The notes under the pieces are model-generated. The model saw only the letters and a list, made by a program, of their open reading frames with translations, ran no database searches and had not been told where the DNA came from. The position numbers were made by a program, and so were the translations under genes. Shown here piece after piece: positions 47,655 through 56,574 of a stretch of DNA of 64,000 nt (position 1 is its first letter; the number at the start of each line of letters is the position of its first letter). The stretch lies in contig OZ242037.1 of NCBI GenBank assembly GCA_965205165.1, positions 1,550,001 through 1,614,000 of the forward strand. The letters are read 5' to 3'. The DNA comes from CBDESM01 sp965205165. Its GTDB lineage: Bacteria; Chloroflexota; Dehalococcoidia; Bin125.

Positions 47655-49100
47655 ATGGACGAGCGCGGGAACAAGGGGCAAGGCGAGCAAGCGGCCGCCT
47701 TCGTCAAGACGATCCAGTTCGTGGACACTCGCGACGCGAAGGGGAAGGTCCAGCGCCAACCGATCAGCAAGTGGCAACTCCACGACCGGTTTCCTGAGAT
47801 CAGCGTCGGGACTGCGCAGCGGATCATCAACAAGGAGCGCGTCGAGCAAGGCGTCGCAACCTGGCACGACTTCCCGAGCCAAGCCCCCACGTCCTGGAAG
47901 AGAGAACAGGGGCTCATTGAGCCGAAGGAACCCAAGTCCAGCGACATCCAGGCCGAACGAACGCATTGGGCCGGGGTCGTCGAGGAGATCGCGCCGGCCT
48001 TGCGGGCGGGGACGGACGAGAACGAGCGGCTGCGGCGGTTGTCGCCGCCCGTCGTCGATGCGCTGCGGGAGGCGGGCGTGATGACGATCGCCTCGCCCTG
48101 CGAGGTCGGCGGCGCGAACTTGCATCCGGTGACGCAGATGGAGGTCTTCGCCGCGCTGACCCGGAACGACACGGCGGCCGGCTGGTGCGCGATGATCTCG
48201 GCGCAGGAGACGGCCTGGCTCGGCAGCCGCCTGCCCGAAGACGCGCTCGACGACGTCTTCGGCGGGGCCTGGCCCGTCACCGCCGGCGCGGTCACTCCCG
48301 CCGGCGCCGCGACCGCCGAGGCGGGCGGCTGGCGGTTCGAGGGACGCTGGGGCTGGGGATCGGGCATCGACCACGCGGATTGGGTGATCGCCAACGCGCC
48401 GCTCGTCGATGATTCGGCGACCGAGGGGCCGCCGCAGCTCGTGGTCGCGGCGCTGCCCATTTCGGAAGTCGAAATCGAGGACACCTGGCGGCCGCTCGGA
48501 ATGCGCGGCACCGGCAGCACGCACTATCGCATCACGGGCAAGTTCGTCCCCGCCGAGCGCCGCCTCACCCCGTTCGAGCTGCCGGTGCTGCGCGGCGACG
48601 GCTGGCTGCTGCAGCCCACGATCACCTTCCTCTGCGCCGGCGCGATCGCGATGCCGCTGGGCCTGGCCGAGCGCGCGCTGGAGGAGGCGGAACAGATCGC
48701 CGCATCCCGCATCCGCGTGGGCCAGCGCTCGCCCCTGGCCGATCGCGAAGTCTTCCAGCGCGGCATCGGCGCGGCCGCCGCCGAGGTCGCCGCCGTGCGC
48801 GGATACGGCGAACAGCTGCTGGCCGAGCTGAACGAACTGCCGCCGCCGGCCGACGTCGCGGCCGCCGTGGAGCGCGATGTCCGCGCCCGCGCCGTCGCCG
48901 CCTGGGCGCAGGAAGTCGCCGAGCGCACCGCCCGTTTCGCGCACCTCGCAGCCGGCGGCGACGCGGTGCTCGAGGGCCACCCGCTGGAACGGCTGGTGCG
49001 CGACGCGCAGACGATGTCCGCCCACGTGGTCGTCTCCGAGGCCGCCTACATCCGCCTCGGCCAACAGCGCCTCGGCCTGCCGGTGCGCCCCGGCCTCTGA
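47655..49100 (+). CDS. Acyl-CoA dehydrogenase-family monooxygenase-like protein with foreign N-terminus
   Basis: 481 residues. From about residue 100 it is a group-D acyl-CoA-dehydrogenase-fold protein (HsaA/DszC-like): 'RRLSPPVVDALREAGVMTIA', 'NDTAAGWCAMISAQETAWLG' and 'TWRPLGMRGTGSTHYRITGK'. Residues 1-98 do not belong to this family; 'KWQLHDRFPEISVGTAQRII' resembles a DNA-binding helix-turn-helix. The N-terminal DNA has lower GC and different codons. The ORF seems to be a fusion formed when the toxin-antitoxin island inserted just upstream of the enzyme gene. Whether the product is active is unknown. Confidence 0.75.
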   Translation: MDERGNKGQGEQAAAFVKTIQFVDTRDAKGKVQRQPISKWQLHDRFPEISVGTAQRIINKERVEQGVATWHDFPSQAPTSWKREQGLIEPKEPKSSDIQAERTHWAGVVEEIAPALRAGTDENERLRRLSPPVVDALREAGVMTIASPCEVGGANLHPVTQMEVFAALTRNDTAAGWCAMISAQETAWLGSRLPEDALDDVFGGAWPVTAGAVTPAGAATAEAGGWRFEGRWGWGSGIDHADWVIANAPLVDDSATEGPPQLVVAALPISEVEIEDTWRPLGMRGTGSTHYRITGKFVPAERRLTPFELPVLRGDGWLLQPTITFLCAGAIAMPLGLAERALEEAEQIAASRIRVGQRSPLADREVFQRGIGAAAAEVAAVRGYGEQLLAELNELPPPADVAAAVERDVRARAVAAWAQEVAERTARFAHLAAGGDAVLEGHPLERLVRDAQTMSAHVVVSEAAYIRLGQQRLGLPVRPGL

Positions 49101-49109
49101 GCCGCCCGC

Positions 49110-50000
49110 TCAGCGGGCCGCCTCGATCTCCGCGATCTGCTCGCTCAGCGCGATCATGTTCTGCGCCTGCTCGAGCACCGGCTTGTCGATCATCTGCCCG
49201 TCCAGCGCGACCGCGCCGAGGTTGCGGGCGGCGCCGTCTTCGTAGGCGGCGACCACGCGCTTGGCCCATTCGACGTTGTCCGCGTCGGGCGTGAAGACCT
49301 CGTTCGCCGGCCCGAGCTGGTCGGGGTGGATGCAGAACTTGCCGCGGAAGCCGATCTCGCGCATCCGCTCCAGCTCGCCCCGGTAGCCCTCCGGGTCGGT
49401 CAGGTCGGTCCAGGGCGTGTCGAGCGGGGTGATCCCGGCGGCGTGCGCGGCGTTGACCGCGCTGCGGCGCGCGAGCGAGAGCTCCTCCCCGCCCTTCGTG
49501 CGCCGCACGCCGATGCTCACCGCGTAGTCCTCGCCGCCCACGCAGATGCCGATCAGCCGCTCCGACGCGCCGCAGATCTCCGCCGCGTTGACCACCGCCC
49601 GCGCGTTCTCGATCCAGCTCACGATCGCCGTGTGCCCGTCCGGCAGCCCCCGCGTCCGCTCCAGCATCGTCAGGTAGTCGTCCAGCCGCTGGATGTCCCG
49701 CGCCGACTCCACCTTCGAGACGTTGATCCCGTGCAGATGCGGCCCGACCAGCGCGTCCAGCTCCTGCTCGATCAGCCCCGTGTCGTGCCCGTTGGTGCGG
49801 ACGAAGACGCGGCGCCCCTTGGCCGGGAAGTCCGGCAGCGCCTCGGCCAGCAGCTTGCGCGCCGCCGGCTTGTCGTCCCAGGCGACCGAATCCTCCAGGT
49901 CGAAGCAGAGCACGTCGGCTTCCGCGTCCCGCGCCTTCTCGATGAAGCGCTCGCGGATGCCCGGCACCGAGAGCATCGATCGCATCACCACTGCCGTCAT
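49110..50000 (-). CDS. CitE-family CoA-ester lyase (HpcH/HpaI)
   Basis: A 296-residue CitE-like lyase. 'RSMLSVPGIRERFIEKA', 'ADVLCFDLEDSVAWDDKPAA', metal-site 'WIENARAVVNAAEI', and C-terminal 'GFRGKFCIHPDQLGPANEVF' are present. Family members cleave or form malyl-, methylmalyl- or citramalyl-CoA. Its ATG overlaps the end of a second CitE-like gene (ATGA), implying a complex or one pathway. Nearby MaoC and acyl-CoA dehydrogenase support a C4/C5-acid CoA pathway. Confidence 0.9.
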   Translation of the reverse strand: MTAVVMRSMLSVPGIRERFIEKARDAEADVLCFDLEDSVAWDDKPAARKLLAEALPDFPAKGRRVFVRTNGHDTGLIEQELDALVGPHLHGINVSKVESARDIQRLDDYLTMLERTRGLPDGHTAIVSWIENARAVVNAAEICGASERLIGICVGGEDYAVSIGVRRTKGGEELSLARRSAVNAAHAAGITPLDTPWTDLTDPEGYRGELERMREIGFRGKFCIHPDQLGPANEVFTPDADNVEWAKRVVAAYEDGAARNLGAVALDGQMIDKPVLEQAQNMIALSEQIAEIEAAR

Positions 50001-50704
50001 GCCGCGCCTCCTTCTCCGTCCGGCTGCTCCGGAAACGCCGCGCGGATGCGCGGCAGCGACATCGCGTCGCTCGTGGCGACCCCGTTGAACCCCGCCTCCC
50101 GCGCCTCGGCGATCTCGTCGTGCGTGGGCCGCCCGTTGATCCAGCGCACCGCGCCGACCCCGCCGCCGGCCGCGGCCAGCACCACCTGCGAGGCCGCTAG
50201 CGCGACGGTGGGCGAGGCCGGCTCGACGCCCAGCTCCCGCGCCAGCATCGCCGCGTTCCAGGCGATCCAGGTCACCCGCCCGGCCGAGCGGCCCATCGCG
50301 TCCAGCGCCTGCGGCATGATCGCCAGCGCCTTGGGCGTCCCGAAGCCGATCGCCATCGCGGTCAGCCCGGGCCGGATCCCGGCCCGCTCTTCCGCCTCCT
50401 CGAGGATGCCCTCGACGTAGCGCAGCTGCTCGATGCTGCTCGGCGGGCGCACCACGACGCCGGCCGCGCCGGGCTTGAGCGCGGCCAGCAGCAGCTCGCG
50501 CGCGTGCCCCGATTCGACCGGCGGGATCGCGACGTAGAGCGGCCGCCCGAGTTCCAGCAGCGCCGCCGCCCGCTCCCCGAACTGCCGGAAGGCCGCCGCA
50601 TCCGAGGGCGGCAGCGCGATCAGCGCGTCCGCCCCCGCCGCCTCTTCCGGCGACGGCGGCGCCGCGACCGGCGGGATGATCAGCTGGGCCGCCACGGGCT
50701 CCAT
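49997..50704 (-). CDS. Degenerate CitE-like partner protein
   Basis: 235 residues. The C-terminal block 'REAGFNGVATSDAMSLPRIR' aligns in pattern with the GKxxIHPxQ region of CitE, and 'WNAAMLARELGVEPASP' with its barrel. The catalytic 'LEDSV' and metal-binding Glu/Asp are not visible. It is upstream of and coupled to the complete CitE-like gene, so it may be a non-catalytic subunit or a specialised aldolase-fold protein. It follows the M16 peptidase gene by 8 bp. Confidence 0.65.
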   Translation of the reverse strand: MEPVAAQLIIPPVAAPPSPEEAAGADALIALPPSDAAAFRQFGERAAALLELGRPLYVAIPPVESGHARELLLAALKPGAAGVVVRPPSSIEQLRYVEGILEEAEERAGIRPGLTAMAIGFGTPKALAIMPQALDAMGRSAGRVTWIAWNAAMLARELGVEPASPTVALAASQVVLAAAGGGVGAVRWINGRPTHDEIAEAREAGFNGVATSDAMSLPRIRAAFPEQPDGEGGAA

Positions 50705-50712
50705 CGCGCGCC

Positions 50713-52014
50713 TCAGCAGCCGGCCGCGATCAGCTCGCGCAGCTCGTCCCCGCGCTCGAACGGGCCGACCACGCAGGCCGCCAGATTGCCCGGCGTGATG
50801 CAGCGCCGCGCCACCCGCTGGATGTCCGCCGGCGCGACCGACTGGTAGCCGGCGATCACCTCGTCCACGGATTCGATGTTGCCGTTGGCCAGCAGCTCGC
50901 CCCCGGCCCGGTGGCACCAGGCCGCGGAGGTCTCGAGGCTGAGCCGGAAGGAGCCGATCGCGTGCTCCCGCGCCCGCTCGAGCTCGTCCGCCCCCACCGG
51001 CTCGTCGACCAGTCGGCGCAGCTGCTCGAGGATCACCTCGACCGCCTCCAGCACGTCCTTGGCGGAGACTCCGGCGGCGATGGCGAGGTGGCCGGCGTCG
51101 TCGAAGCCGGCCGCCTGCGAGCCGACCGAGTAGGCCAGCCCCCGCCGCTCGCGCACCTCGAGGAAGAGCCGGCTGCTCATCCCGCGCCCCAGCACCTCGT
51201 CCAGCAGCCGCAGCGCGTAGCGGTCCGGATCCAGCCGGTGGAAGGTGCGCAGCGCCAGCTGCACGTTGCACTGCTCGATCTCGCGGTGCTCGATCCGCAC
51301 CGGCTCCTCGCTGATCCGCCCGTTCGCCGCGCCGCGGCCGGGCGTTTCGCAAGATTCCGCCGCCCCCCAGTGCTCTTCCGCGAGATCGAACGCCTCGTCC
51401 GCGTCGAAGTTGCCGGCGACGGAAAGGACCATGTTGCGCGGGCGGTACCAGGCCGCGATGTGGTCCGCGAGGTGCCCGCGCTCGATCGCGCCGACCGACT
51501 CTTCATCGCCCGCGATATCCCAGCCCAGCGGATCCCCGGCGTAGGCGGCGGCCATCGTCAGCTGCGCGGCGCGCTGCGACGGCTGGTCGTGGGCGCGCCG
51601 GATCTCCGAGAGGATCACCGTCCGCTCCCGCTCGATCTCCTCGTTCTCCAGCAGCGAGTGCTGCACGCTGTCCGCCAGCAGGTCCATCGCCAGCGGCAGC
51701 TTGTCGAACGGCACCCGGTTCCAGTACGCGGTCATCTCCCGCGTGGTGAAGGCGTTGAGCATCCCGCCCGCGCCCTCGATCGCCGAGGAAATCTGCAGCG
51801 CCTCCGGCCGCCGCTCGGTGCCCTTGAACAGCATGTGCTCGAGATAGTGCGAGAGTCCCAGCGTTTCGCGCGCCTCGTCGCGGCTGCCGACGCGGACGTA
51901 GGCGGCCAGCGTCGCCGCCTGCGACTGCGGGATCGGCGTGACCGCGACCCGCAGGCCGTTGCCGAGCGTGCGGAGTTCGGTGCGCGGCGCGGCCGCGGGC
52001 TGCGATGATGACAT
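50713..52014 (-). CDS. M16-family metallopeptidase
   Basis: A 433-residue single-ring M16 (pitrilysin-like) peptidase. The inverted zinc motif is HYLEH (H56, E59, H60), with the third ligand in 'ENEEIERERTVILSEI' (about E136). The second inactive domain ('VLGRGMSSRLFLEVRERRGL') is complete, as in mitochondrial-processing-peptidase-like enzymes that cut peptides in the cytosol or envelope. No signal peptide. It is first of a three-gene minus-strand run with the CitE pair. Confidence 0.93.
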   Translation of the reverse strand: MSSSQPAAAPRTELRTLGNGLRVAVTPIPQSQAATLAAYVRVGSRDEARETLGLSHYLEHMLFKGTERRPEALQISSAIEGAGGMLNAFTTREMTAYWNRVPFDKLPLAMDLLADSVQHSLLENEEIERERTVILSEIRRAHDQPSQRAAQLTMAAAYAGDPLGWDIAGDEESVGAIERGHLADHIAAWYRPRNMVLSVAGNFDADEAFDLAEEHWGAAESCETPGRGAANGRISEEPVRIEHREIEQCNVQLALRTFHRLDPDRYALRLLDEVLGRGMSSRLFLEVRERRGLAYSVGSQAAGFDDAGHLAIAAGVSAKDVLEAVEVILEQLRRLVDEPVGADELERAREHAIGSFRLSLETSAAWCHRAGGELLANGNIESVDEVIAGYQSVAPADIQRVARRCITPGNLAACVVGPFERGDELRELIAAGC

Positions 52015-52101
52015 GGCGCCTCCAGCGCCTCCGGAGCGGCGCGCCCGCTCTGCGGCGGCCCCCTCACGCTACTAGGCGCGCACCCGGGCGGGACGGCGGC
52101 G

Positions 52102-53028
52102 ATGCGGCTGCGACGATCAATCGCGCGATCAACCGGGCGGCGCTTGCTCGAAGCCCGCTACGAGTACGACTGGAACCCCCTGATCGGCAGCCTCGCCGGC
52201 GCCCTGCGCGGAATCGACCGCGCCGCCCCGGTGCCGGAAATCGGCGCGGCCGCCGGCGCGGCCGGCATCCCGCCGCGGGTGGAGACGACGATCGTCGACG
52301 GCGAGCAGGCCGCGTTCGCGCCGCGCCCCGATCCGCTGCGGCTGCCGCGGATGCTCGTCCCCGGCCTCGCCGCGCTGGGCGCGCGCGCCGCCGTCAACGT
52401 GCTCGACGGGACGGAGCGCGGCTCAGGCCTGCGGCGGCGGCGGCTGCGGGCGCGGATGCGGCGCGAGCTCGGCGCTGGGCGCGCGCTGATCGCCGGCGCG
52501 GGCGGCGTCGACCCGTTCGGCCCCGTTTTCGGCCTGATCGTCGGGTACGACGACGAGCGCCGCGCCTGGCGGCGCGACGGGCAGATGACGGCCGAGGTGT
52601 CGCCCTGGCTTCCGGAGGCGGAGTGGGCCGCGCAGCCGCGCATCGCCGTCGTCCGCCTGCGCCCCGCCGGCGCCCGGAACGTCGACGCGATTGTCGAGGC
52701 CGCCCGATCCGCGGCCGTGATCAGCGACGCCGAAACGCGGATCGCGCTGGACCTCTGGATCGCCGTGCTCGAGGGCGACGTGCCGATCGACCCGCAGGGC
52801 CACGCCCGCGCCGCCCAATCGCTCGCCGCCGGACGCGGCGCGCTCGCCGAATTCTGGCGCGGCGCGGGCGACGCCGCGACCGCCCGCCGAGCGGGCGAGC
52901 TCTCCGTCATCCTCTCCCGCTTCGCCACGATGTTCCCCTGGCCGATGGGCGGCGCGCCCAACGCATCGGGCATGCGCGCCGCCGCCGCCTCCGTCCTGCG
53001 CGAGGCCGCGGCTACACTGGCCCCATGA
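52102..53028 (+). CDS. Hypothetical protein
   Basis: A 308-residue protein I do not recognise. It is Ala/Arg-rich without a signal peptide. Conserved-looking pieces are 'RLLEARYEYDWNPLIGSLAG', 'GGVDPFGPVFGLIVGYDDER' and a C-terminal 'FATMFPWPMGGAPNAS'. It overlaps the ridA start (ATGA), so translation may be coupled. The frame matches the local C-ending codon preference, which supports its being real. Confidence 0.65.
   Translation: MRLRRSIARSTGRRLLEARYEYDWNPLIGSLAGALRGIDRAAPVPEIGAAAGAAGIPPRVETTIVDGEQAAFAPRPDPLRLPRMLVPGLAALGARAAVNVLDGTERGSGLRRRRLRARMRRELGAGRALIAGAGGVDPFGPVFGLIVGYDDERRAWRRDGQMTAEVSPWLPEAEWAAQPRIAVVRLRPAGARNVDAIVEAARSAAVISDAETRIALDLWIAVLEGDVPIDPQGHARAAQSLAAGRGALAEFWRGAGDAATARRAGELSVILSRFATMFPWPMGGAPNASGMRAAAASVLREAAATLAP
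53013..53018 (+). promoter_or_regulatory. -10 box of ridA (leaderless)
   Basis: TACACT followed by 6 nt and the ATG at 53025, inside the end of the preceding gene. Confidence 0.45.
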
Positions 53029-53423
53029 GCCGAACCAACATCTCCGGCAACAGCAAGGCCGAGGGCGTCTTCGCCTTCTCCCGCGCCGTCCGCGTCGGCG
53101 ATGCGATCCACGTCGCCGGCACCGTCGCCACTGGCGACGACGGCGGAATCGTCGGCGAGGGCGACTTCTACGCCCAAGCGCAGCAGGCCCTCCGCAACAT
53201 CGCCGCCGCGCTCGACGAGGCCGGCGCATCCCTCTCCGACGTCGTCCGCACCCGCATCTTCGTCACCGACATCGCCGGCATGCGCGACGTCGCGCGCGCC
53301 CACCGCGAGGTCTTCTCCGAGATCCGCCCGGCCTCGACCTTGGTCGCCGTGACCGCCCTCGCCGACCCCGCCCTGCTCGTCGAGATCGAGGCCGACGCGC
53401 TGGTAGACTCCGCCGCGGGCTGA
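53025..53423 (+). CDS. RidA-family deaminase-like protein
   Basis: A 132-residue RidA/YjgF protein. 'FSRAVRVGDAIHVAGTVATG', 'QQALRNIAAALDEAGASLSD', 'RTRIFVTDIAGM' and 'STLVAVTALADPALLVEIEA' fit the family. The Arg that anchors 2-imino acids in RidA (usually in 'xRxxVxxLP') is not obvious: the site reads 'PASTLVAV'. It may belong to an Rid subgroup (Rid4-7) without enamine deaminase activity. Confidence 0.85.
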   Translation: MSRTNISGNSKAEGVFAFSRAVRVGDAIHVAGTVATGDDGGIVGEGDFYAQAQQALRNIAAALDEAGASLSDVVRTRIFVTDIAGMRDVARAHREVFSEIRPASTLVAVTALADPALLVEIEADALVDSAAG

Positions 53424-53457
53424 GCAGCTGGCCCCGCCGCGGGATTTCGGGGGGCGC

Positions 53458-53718
53458 GTGTCGGTTCAAGTCAAGCTCTTCATGACCTTGGTCCCGCTCT
53501 CCAAGTCCAAGAAGCCGCAGTTCGAGCTGCCCTGGCGCGACGGCCTCACCGTCGCCGACATCCTCGACCACGAGGGCTTCTTCGGCGACGACCGCGAGGC
53601 CATCGCCGCCGTCGTCAACAGCGAGCAGGCCGCCGAGGACTCCCCCCTGGCCGACGGCGACAAGGTCGACCTGATGGTCAACCTGCAAGGCGGCGCATCC
53701 GAGGGCGGCGCTGATTGA
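53458..53718 (+). CDS. MoaD/ThiS-like ubiquitin-fold protein with C-terminal extension
   Basis: An 86-residue beta-grasp protein with GTG start. 'VKLFMTLVPL', 'FELPWRDGLTVADIL' and 'LADGDKVDLMVNLQGG' fit MoaD/ThiS. The di-glycine that must be the C-terminus for sulfur transfer is followed by seven more residues (ASEGGAD). Either processing removes the tail or it is not a sulfur carrier. The stop overlaps the pyrG TTG start. Confidence 0.75.
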   Translation: MSVQVKLFMTLVPLSKSKKPQFELPWRDGLTVADILDHEGFFGDDREAIAAVVNSEQAAEDSPLADGDKVDLMVNLQGGASEGGAD

Positions 53719-55382
53719 ACTCGGAAGCAGGCGGGCCCAAGTACATCTTCGTCACCGGCGGCGTGATCAGCTCCGTCGGCAAGGGCATCGCCGCCGCCTC
53801 CCTCGCCAAATTGCTCCAAGCCCGCGGCCTCAACGTCGCCATCCAGAAGCTCGACCCCTACCTCAACGTCGACCCGGGCACCATGTCCCCCTACCAGCAC
53901 GGCGAAGTCTTCGTCACCGACGACGGCGCCGAGACCGACCTCGATCTCGGCCACTACGAGCGCTTCCTGGATCAGGACCTGACCGGCGATTCCTCGGTCA
54001 CGATGGGGCAGATCTCGGCCGCCGTGATCGAGCGCGAGCGGCGCGGCGACTACCTCGGCGGGACGATCCAGACGGTGCCCCACGTGACCGACGCCGTGAA
54101 GGAGCGGGTGCGCGGGCTGGCCCGGCGGGCGGGGGCCGACGTGCTGCTCGTCGAGGTCGGCGGGACGGTCGGCGACATCGAGGGGCAGGCCTTCCTCGAG
54201 GCGATCCGGCAAATGCGCTACGAGGAGCCGCCCGGCGCGACCCTCGCCGTGCACGTCACCCCGCTCTTCTTCCTGCCCGCGACCGGCGAGCTGAAGACCA
54301 AGCCCACCCAGCATTCGGTGCGGACGCTGCGTTCGACCGGCATCCAGCCGGACGTGATCCTGGCCCGCACGGAGGTCTGCGCCGACGAGGCGATCCGGGC
54401 CAAGCTGGCCCTCTTCTGCGACGTGCCGCTGGAGGCGGTGGTGCCGCTCGAAACGGCCAGCAGCATCTACCACGTGCCGCAGGTGCTGGAGGACGCCGGC
54501 CTCGCGGACCTGGTGCTGGACCGGCTCGGCCTGCTGGAGCGGCGGGACGGCGCGGGCGGCCTCGATCACTGGCGCGAGTGGGTCGAGCGGCTGGATGCCC
54601 CGCAGCGGTCCTGCCGCATCGCCATCGTCGGCAAGTACGTCGAACTGCGCGACGCCTACCTCTCCGTCCGCGAGGCGCTCTCGCACGCCGCCGCGGAGCA
54701 CGGCGCAGAGGTCGGGATCGACTGGATCCAATCAGACCAGCTGGACGATGCGCGCGCCGACCGGATCGCCGCGGAGCTGGCCGGAGCGAGCGGCGTGATC
54801 GTGCCGGGCGGCTTCGGCGCGCGCGGAATCGAGGGCGAAGTGGCCGTCGGCCGCTACGCGCTCGAGCGCGGCCTGCCCTACCTGGGCCTCTGCCGCGGCA
54901 TGCAGAACATGGTCATCGCCTTCTCCCGCTCCCGCATGGGCTGGGATTCGGCGACCACGACCGAGCAGGACGAGCGCGCCGATCGCCCCGTGATCGCGCT
55001 GCTGGACGAGCAGCGCGAGGTGACCGAAAAAGGCGGCACGATGCGGCTGGGCCGCTATCCCTGCCGGCTCGTCCCGGGCACGCTCGCCGCCGAGGCCTAC
55101 GGCGCCGGCGAAACCCGCGAACGCCACCGCCACCGCTGGGAGTTCAACCCCGCCTACCGCGCCCAGCTCGCCCAAGCCGGCCTGATCGCCAGCGGCACCT
55201 CGCTCGACGACGGCCTGGTCGAGATCGCCGAGGTGCGCGGCCACCCCTTCATGCTCGGCACCCAGTTCCACCCCGAGCTGCGCTCGCGGCCGGGCCGGCC
55301 GCACCCGCTCTTCCGCGAATTCCTCCGGGCCGTGCTCGAGGACGAGGGCGCCCCGCTCCGCCGGGCGCCGGGCGCGGCATGA
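53715..55382 (+). CDS. pyrG: CTP synthase
   Basis: A 555-residue PyrG with TTG start. The synthetase half has 'FVTGGVISSVGKGIAAASLA' and 'SPYQHGEVFVTDDGAETDLD'. The class I glutaminase half has the nucleophile in 'GLCRGM' (about C392; Arg replaces the usual Leu) and 'GTQFHPEL'. It makes CTP from UTP and glutamine. It overlaps the following membrane-protein gene by 4 nt. Confidence 0.97.
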   Translation: MNSEAGGPKYIFVTGGVISSVGKGIAAASLAKLLQARGLNVAIQKLDPYLNVDPGTMSPYQHGEVFVTDDGAETDLDLGHYERFLDQDLTGDSSVTMGQISAAVIERERRGDYLGGTIQTVPHVTDAVKERVRGLARRAGADVLLVEVGGTVGDIEGQAFLEAIRQMRYEEPPGATLAVHVTPLFFLPATGELKTKPTQHSVRTLRSTGIQPDVILARTEVCADEAIRAKLALFCDVPLEAVVPLETASSIYHVPQVLEDAGLADLVLDRLGLLERRDGAGGLDHWREWVERLDAPQRSCRIAIVGKYVELRDAYLSVREALSHAAAEHGAEVGIDWIQSDQLDDARADRIAAELAGASGVIVPGGFGARGIEGEVAVGRYALERGLPYLGLCRGMQNMVIAFSRSRMGWDSATTTEQDERADRPVIALLDEQREVTEKGGTMRLGRYPCRLVPGTLAAEAYGAGETRERHRHRWEFNPAYRAQLAQAGLIASGTSLDDGLVEIAEVRGHPFMLGTQFHPELRSRPGRPHPLFREFLRAVLEDEGAPLRRAPGAA

Positions 55383-55855
55383 GCGAGGACGACGTCTGGC
55401 GCGCCGCGACGCTGATCGCCGCCTTCGCCTACGCCGGCGGCGTCGCCGCCCTCTCCCTCGCCCTCTCCCGCGCCTGGCAGACCGATAACGCGCTCGAGCG
55501 CGACGTCCTGTTCCAATCCGCCGACCGCGCCCACACCCGCCTGCTGCTGCCCGGCATCATCCTCACCGGCGTGCTCGGCGCGCTCTGGGCCATCCGCTCC
55601 GACGCGGTCGACCCGCTCGGCACCGGCTGGCTGCTGGCCGTGGAGGCGCTCTACCTGGTCAACCTCTTCATCCTCGTGCCCGGCATGTTCGCCGGCCTGC
55701 GCCGCGTGCGCCTGCTCTCGCTCGCCGCCCGCAAGACCGGCGAGCTCTCGGCCGAACTCGAAGATGCGCTGGCCGATCGCGGGCCGCTAGTCTTCGCCCT
55801 GATCATGTCCGTGCTGCTGCCCGTCCAAGCCGCCCTCGCCGCCCTCCAGCCCTGA
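55379..55855 (+). CDS. Four-helix membrane protein, DUF2269-like
   Basis: A 158-residue integral membrane protein with about four helices ('AATLIAAFAYAGGVAALSLA', 'LLLPGIILTGVLGALWAI', 'LLAVEALYLVNLFILVPGMF', 'VFALIMSVLLPVQAALAAL'). Topology resembles CopD/DUF2269 proteins such as the one at 40 kb. It starts within pyrG (ATGA). Function unknown. Confidence 0.65.
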   Translation: MSEDDVWRAATLIAAFAYAGGVAALSLALSRAWQTDNALERDVLFQSADRAHTRLLLPGIILTGVLGALWAIRSDAVDPLGTGWLLAVEALYLVNLFILVPGMFAGLRRVRLLSLAARKTGELSAELEDALADRGPLVFALIMSVLLPVQAALAALQP

Positions 55856-55872
55856 CCCCCACGGAGCCCGCA

Positions 55873-56574
55873 ATGCGCATCTTCCTCGATTCCGCAGACC
55901 TCTCCGAAATCGAAACCGCCGTCTCTTGGGGCGTCTGCGACGGCATCACCACCAACCCCTCGCTCCACGCCCGCGCCGTCGCCAAAGAGGGCGCCCAAGC
56001 GCTCGGCTACCGCGAACGCATCCTCCGCATCGCCGACATGGTGGACGGCCCGATCTCCGCCGAATGCGTCTCCCGCACCGCGCCCGAACTGATCGAGGAA
56101 GCCCGCGAGCTCGCCTCCTGGCACGCGCAGGTGGTCGTCAAGATCCCGATCGACGCGCCCGGCTTGGCCGCGATCAAGGCCGTCAGCGACGAGGGCATCG
56201 CCGTCAACACCACCCTGATCTTCTCGCTCAACCAGGCCCTGCTCGCCGCCCGCGCCGGCGCAGCCTACGTCAGCCCCTTCGCCGGCCGCCTCGACGACAT
56301 CGGCCAGGACGGCATGCAGCTGATCGAGGAGGCGGTCGAAGTGCTCGACCGCTTCCACCTGCCGGCCCAGGTGATCGCGGCCAGCCTGCGCGGCCCCCAG
56401 CACGCCGCCCGCGCCGCCCTGGCCGGCGCCCACGTCTCCACCATCCCCTTCGGCGTGCTCCAGCAGATGCTGAAGCACCCCCTGACCGACAAGGGCATCG
56501 ACGCCTTCCTGTCCGACTGGCGGGAGGCGCAGCGGCTGCTCGCGGCCGCGCCGCAGGCCGCCGCCGCGGGCTGA
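55873..56574 (+). CDS. Transaldolase/fructose-6-phosphate aldolase family
   Basis: A 233-residue small transaldolase (TalC/FSA type). 'MRIFLDSADLSEIETAVSWG', 'GITTNPSLHARA', the Schiff-base Lys in 'VVVKIPIDAPGLAAIK', and 'NTTLIFSLNQALLAARAGAA' with 'SPFAGRLDDIG' are present. It links pentose- and hexose-phosphate metabolism. Transaldolase versus fructose-6-phosphate aldolase cannot be separated by eye. Confidence 0.92.
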   Translation: MRIFLDSADLSEIETAVSWGVCDGITTNPSLHARAVAKEGAQALGYRERILRIADMVDGPISAECVSRTAPELIEEARELASWHAQVVVKIPIDAPGLAAIKAVSDEGIAVNTTLIFSLNQALLAARAGAAYVSPFAGRLDDIGQDGMQLIEEAVEVLDRFHLPAQVIAASLRGPQHAARAALAGAHVSTIPFGVLQQMLKHPLTDKGIDAFLSDWREAQRLLAAAPQAAAAG

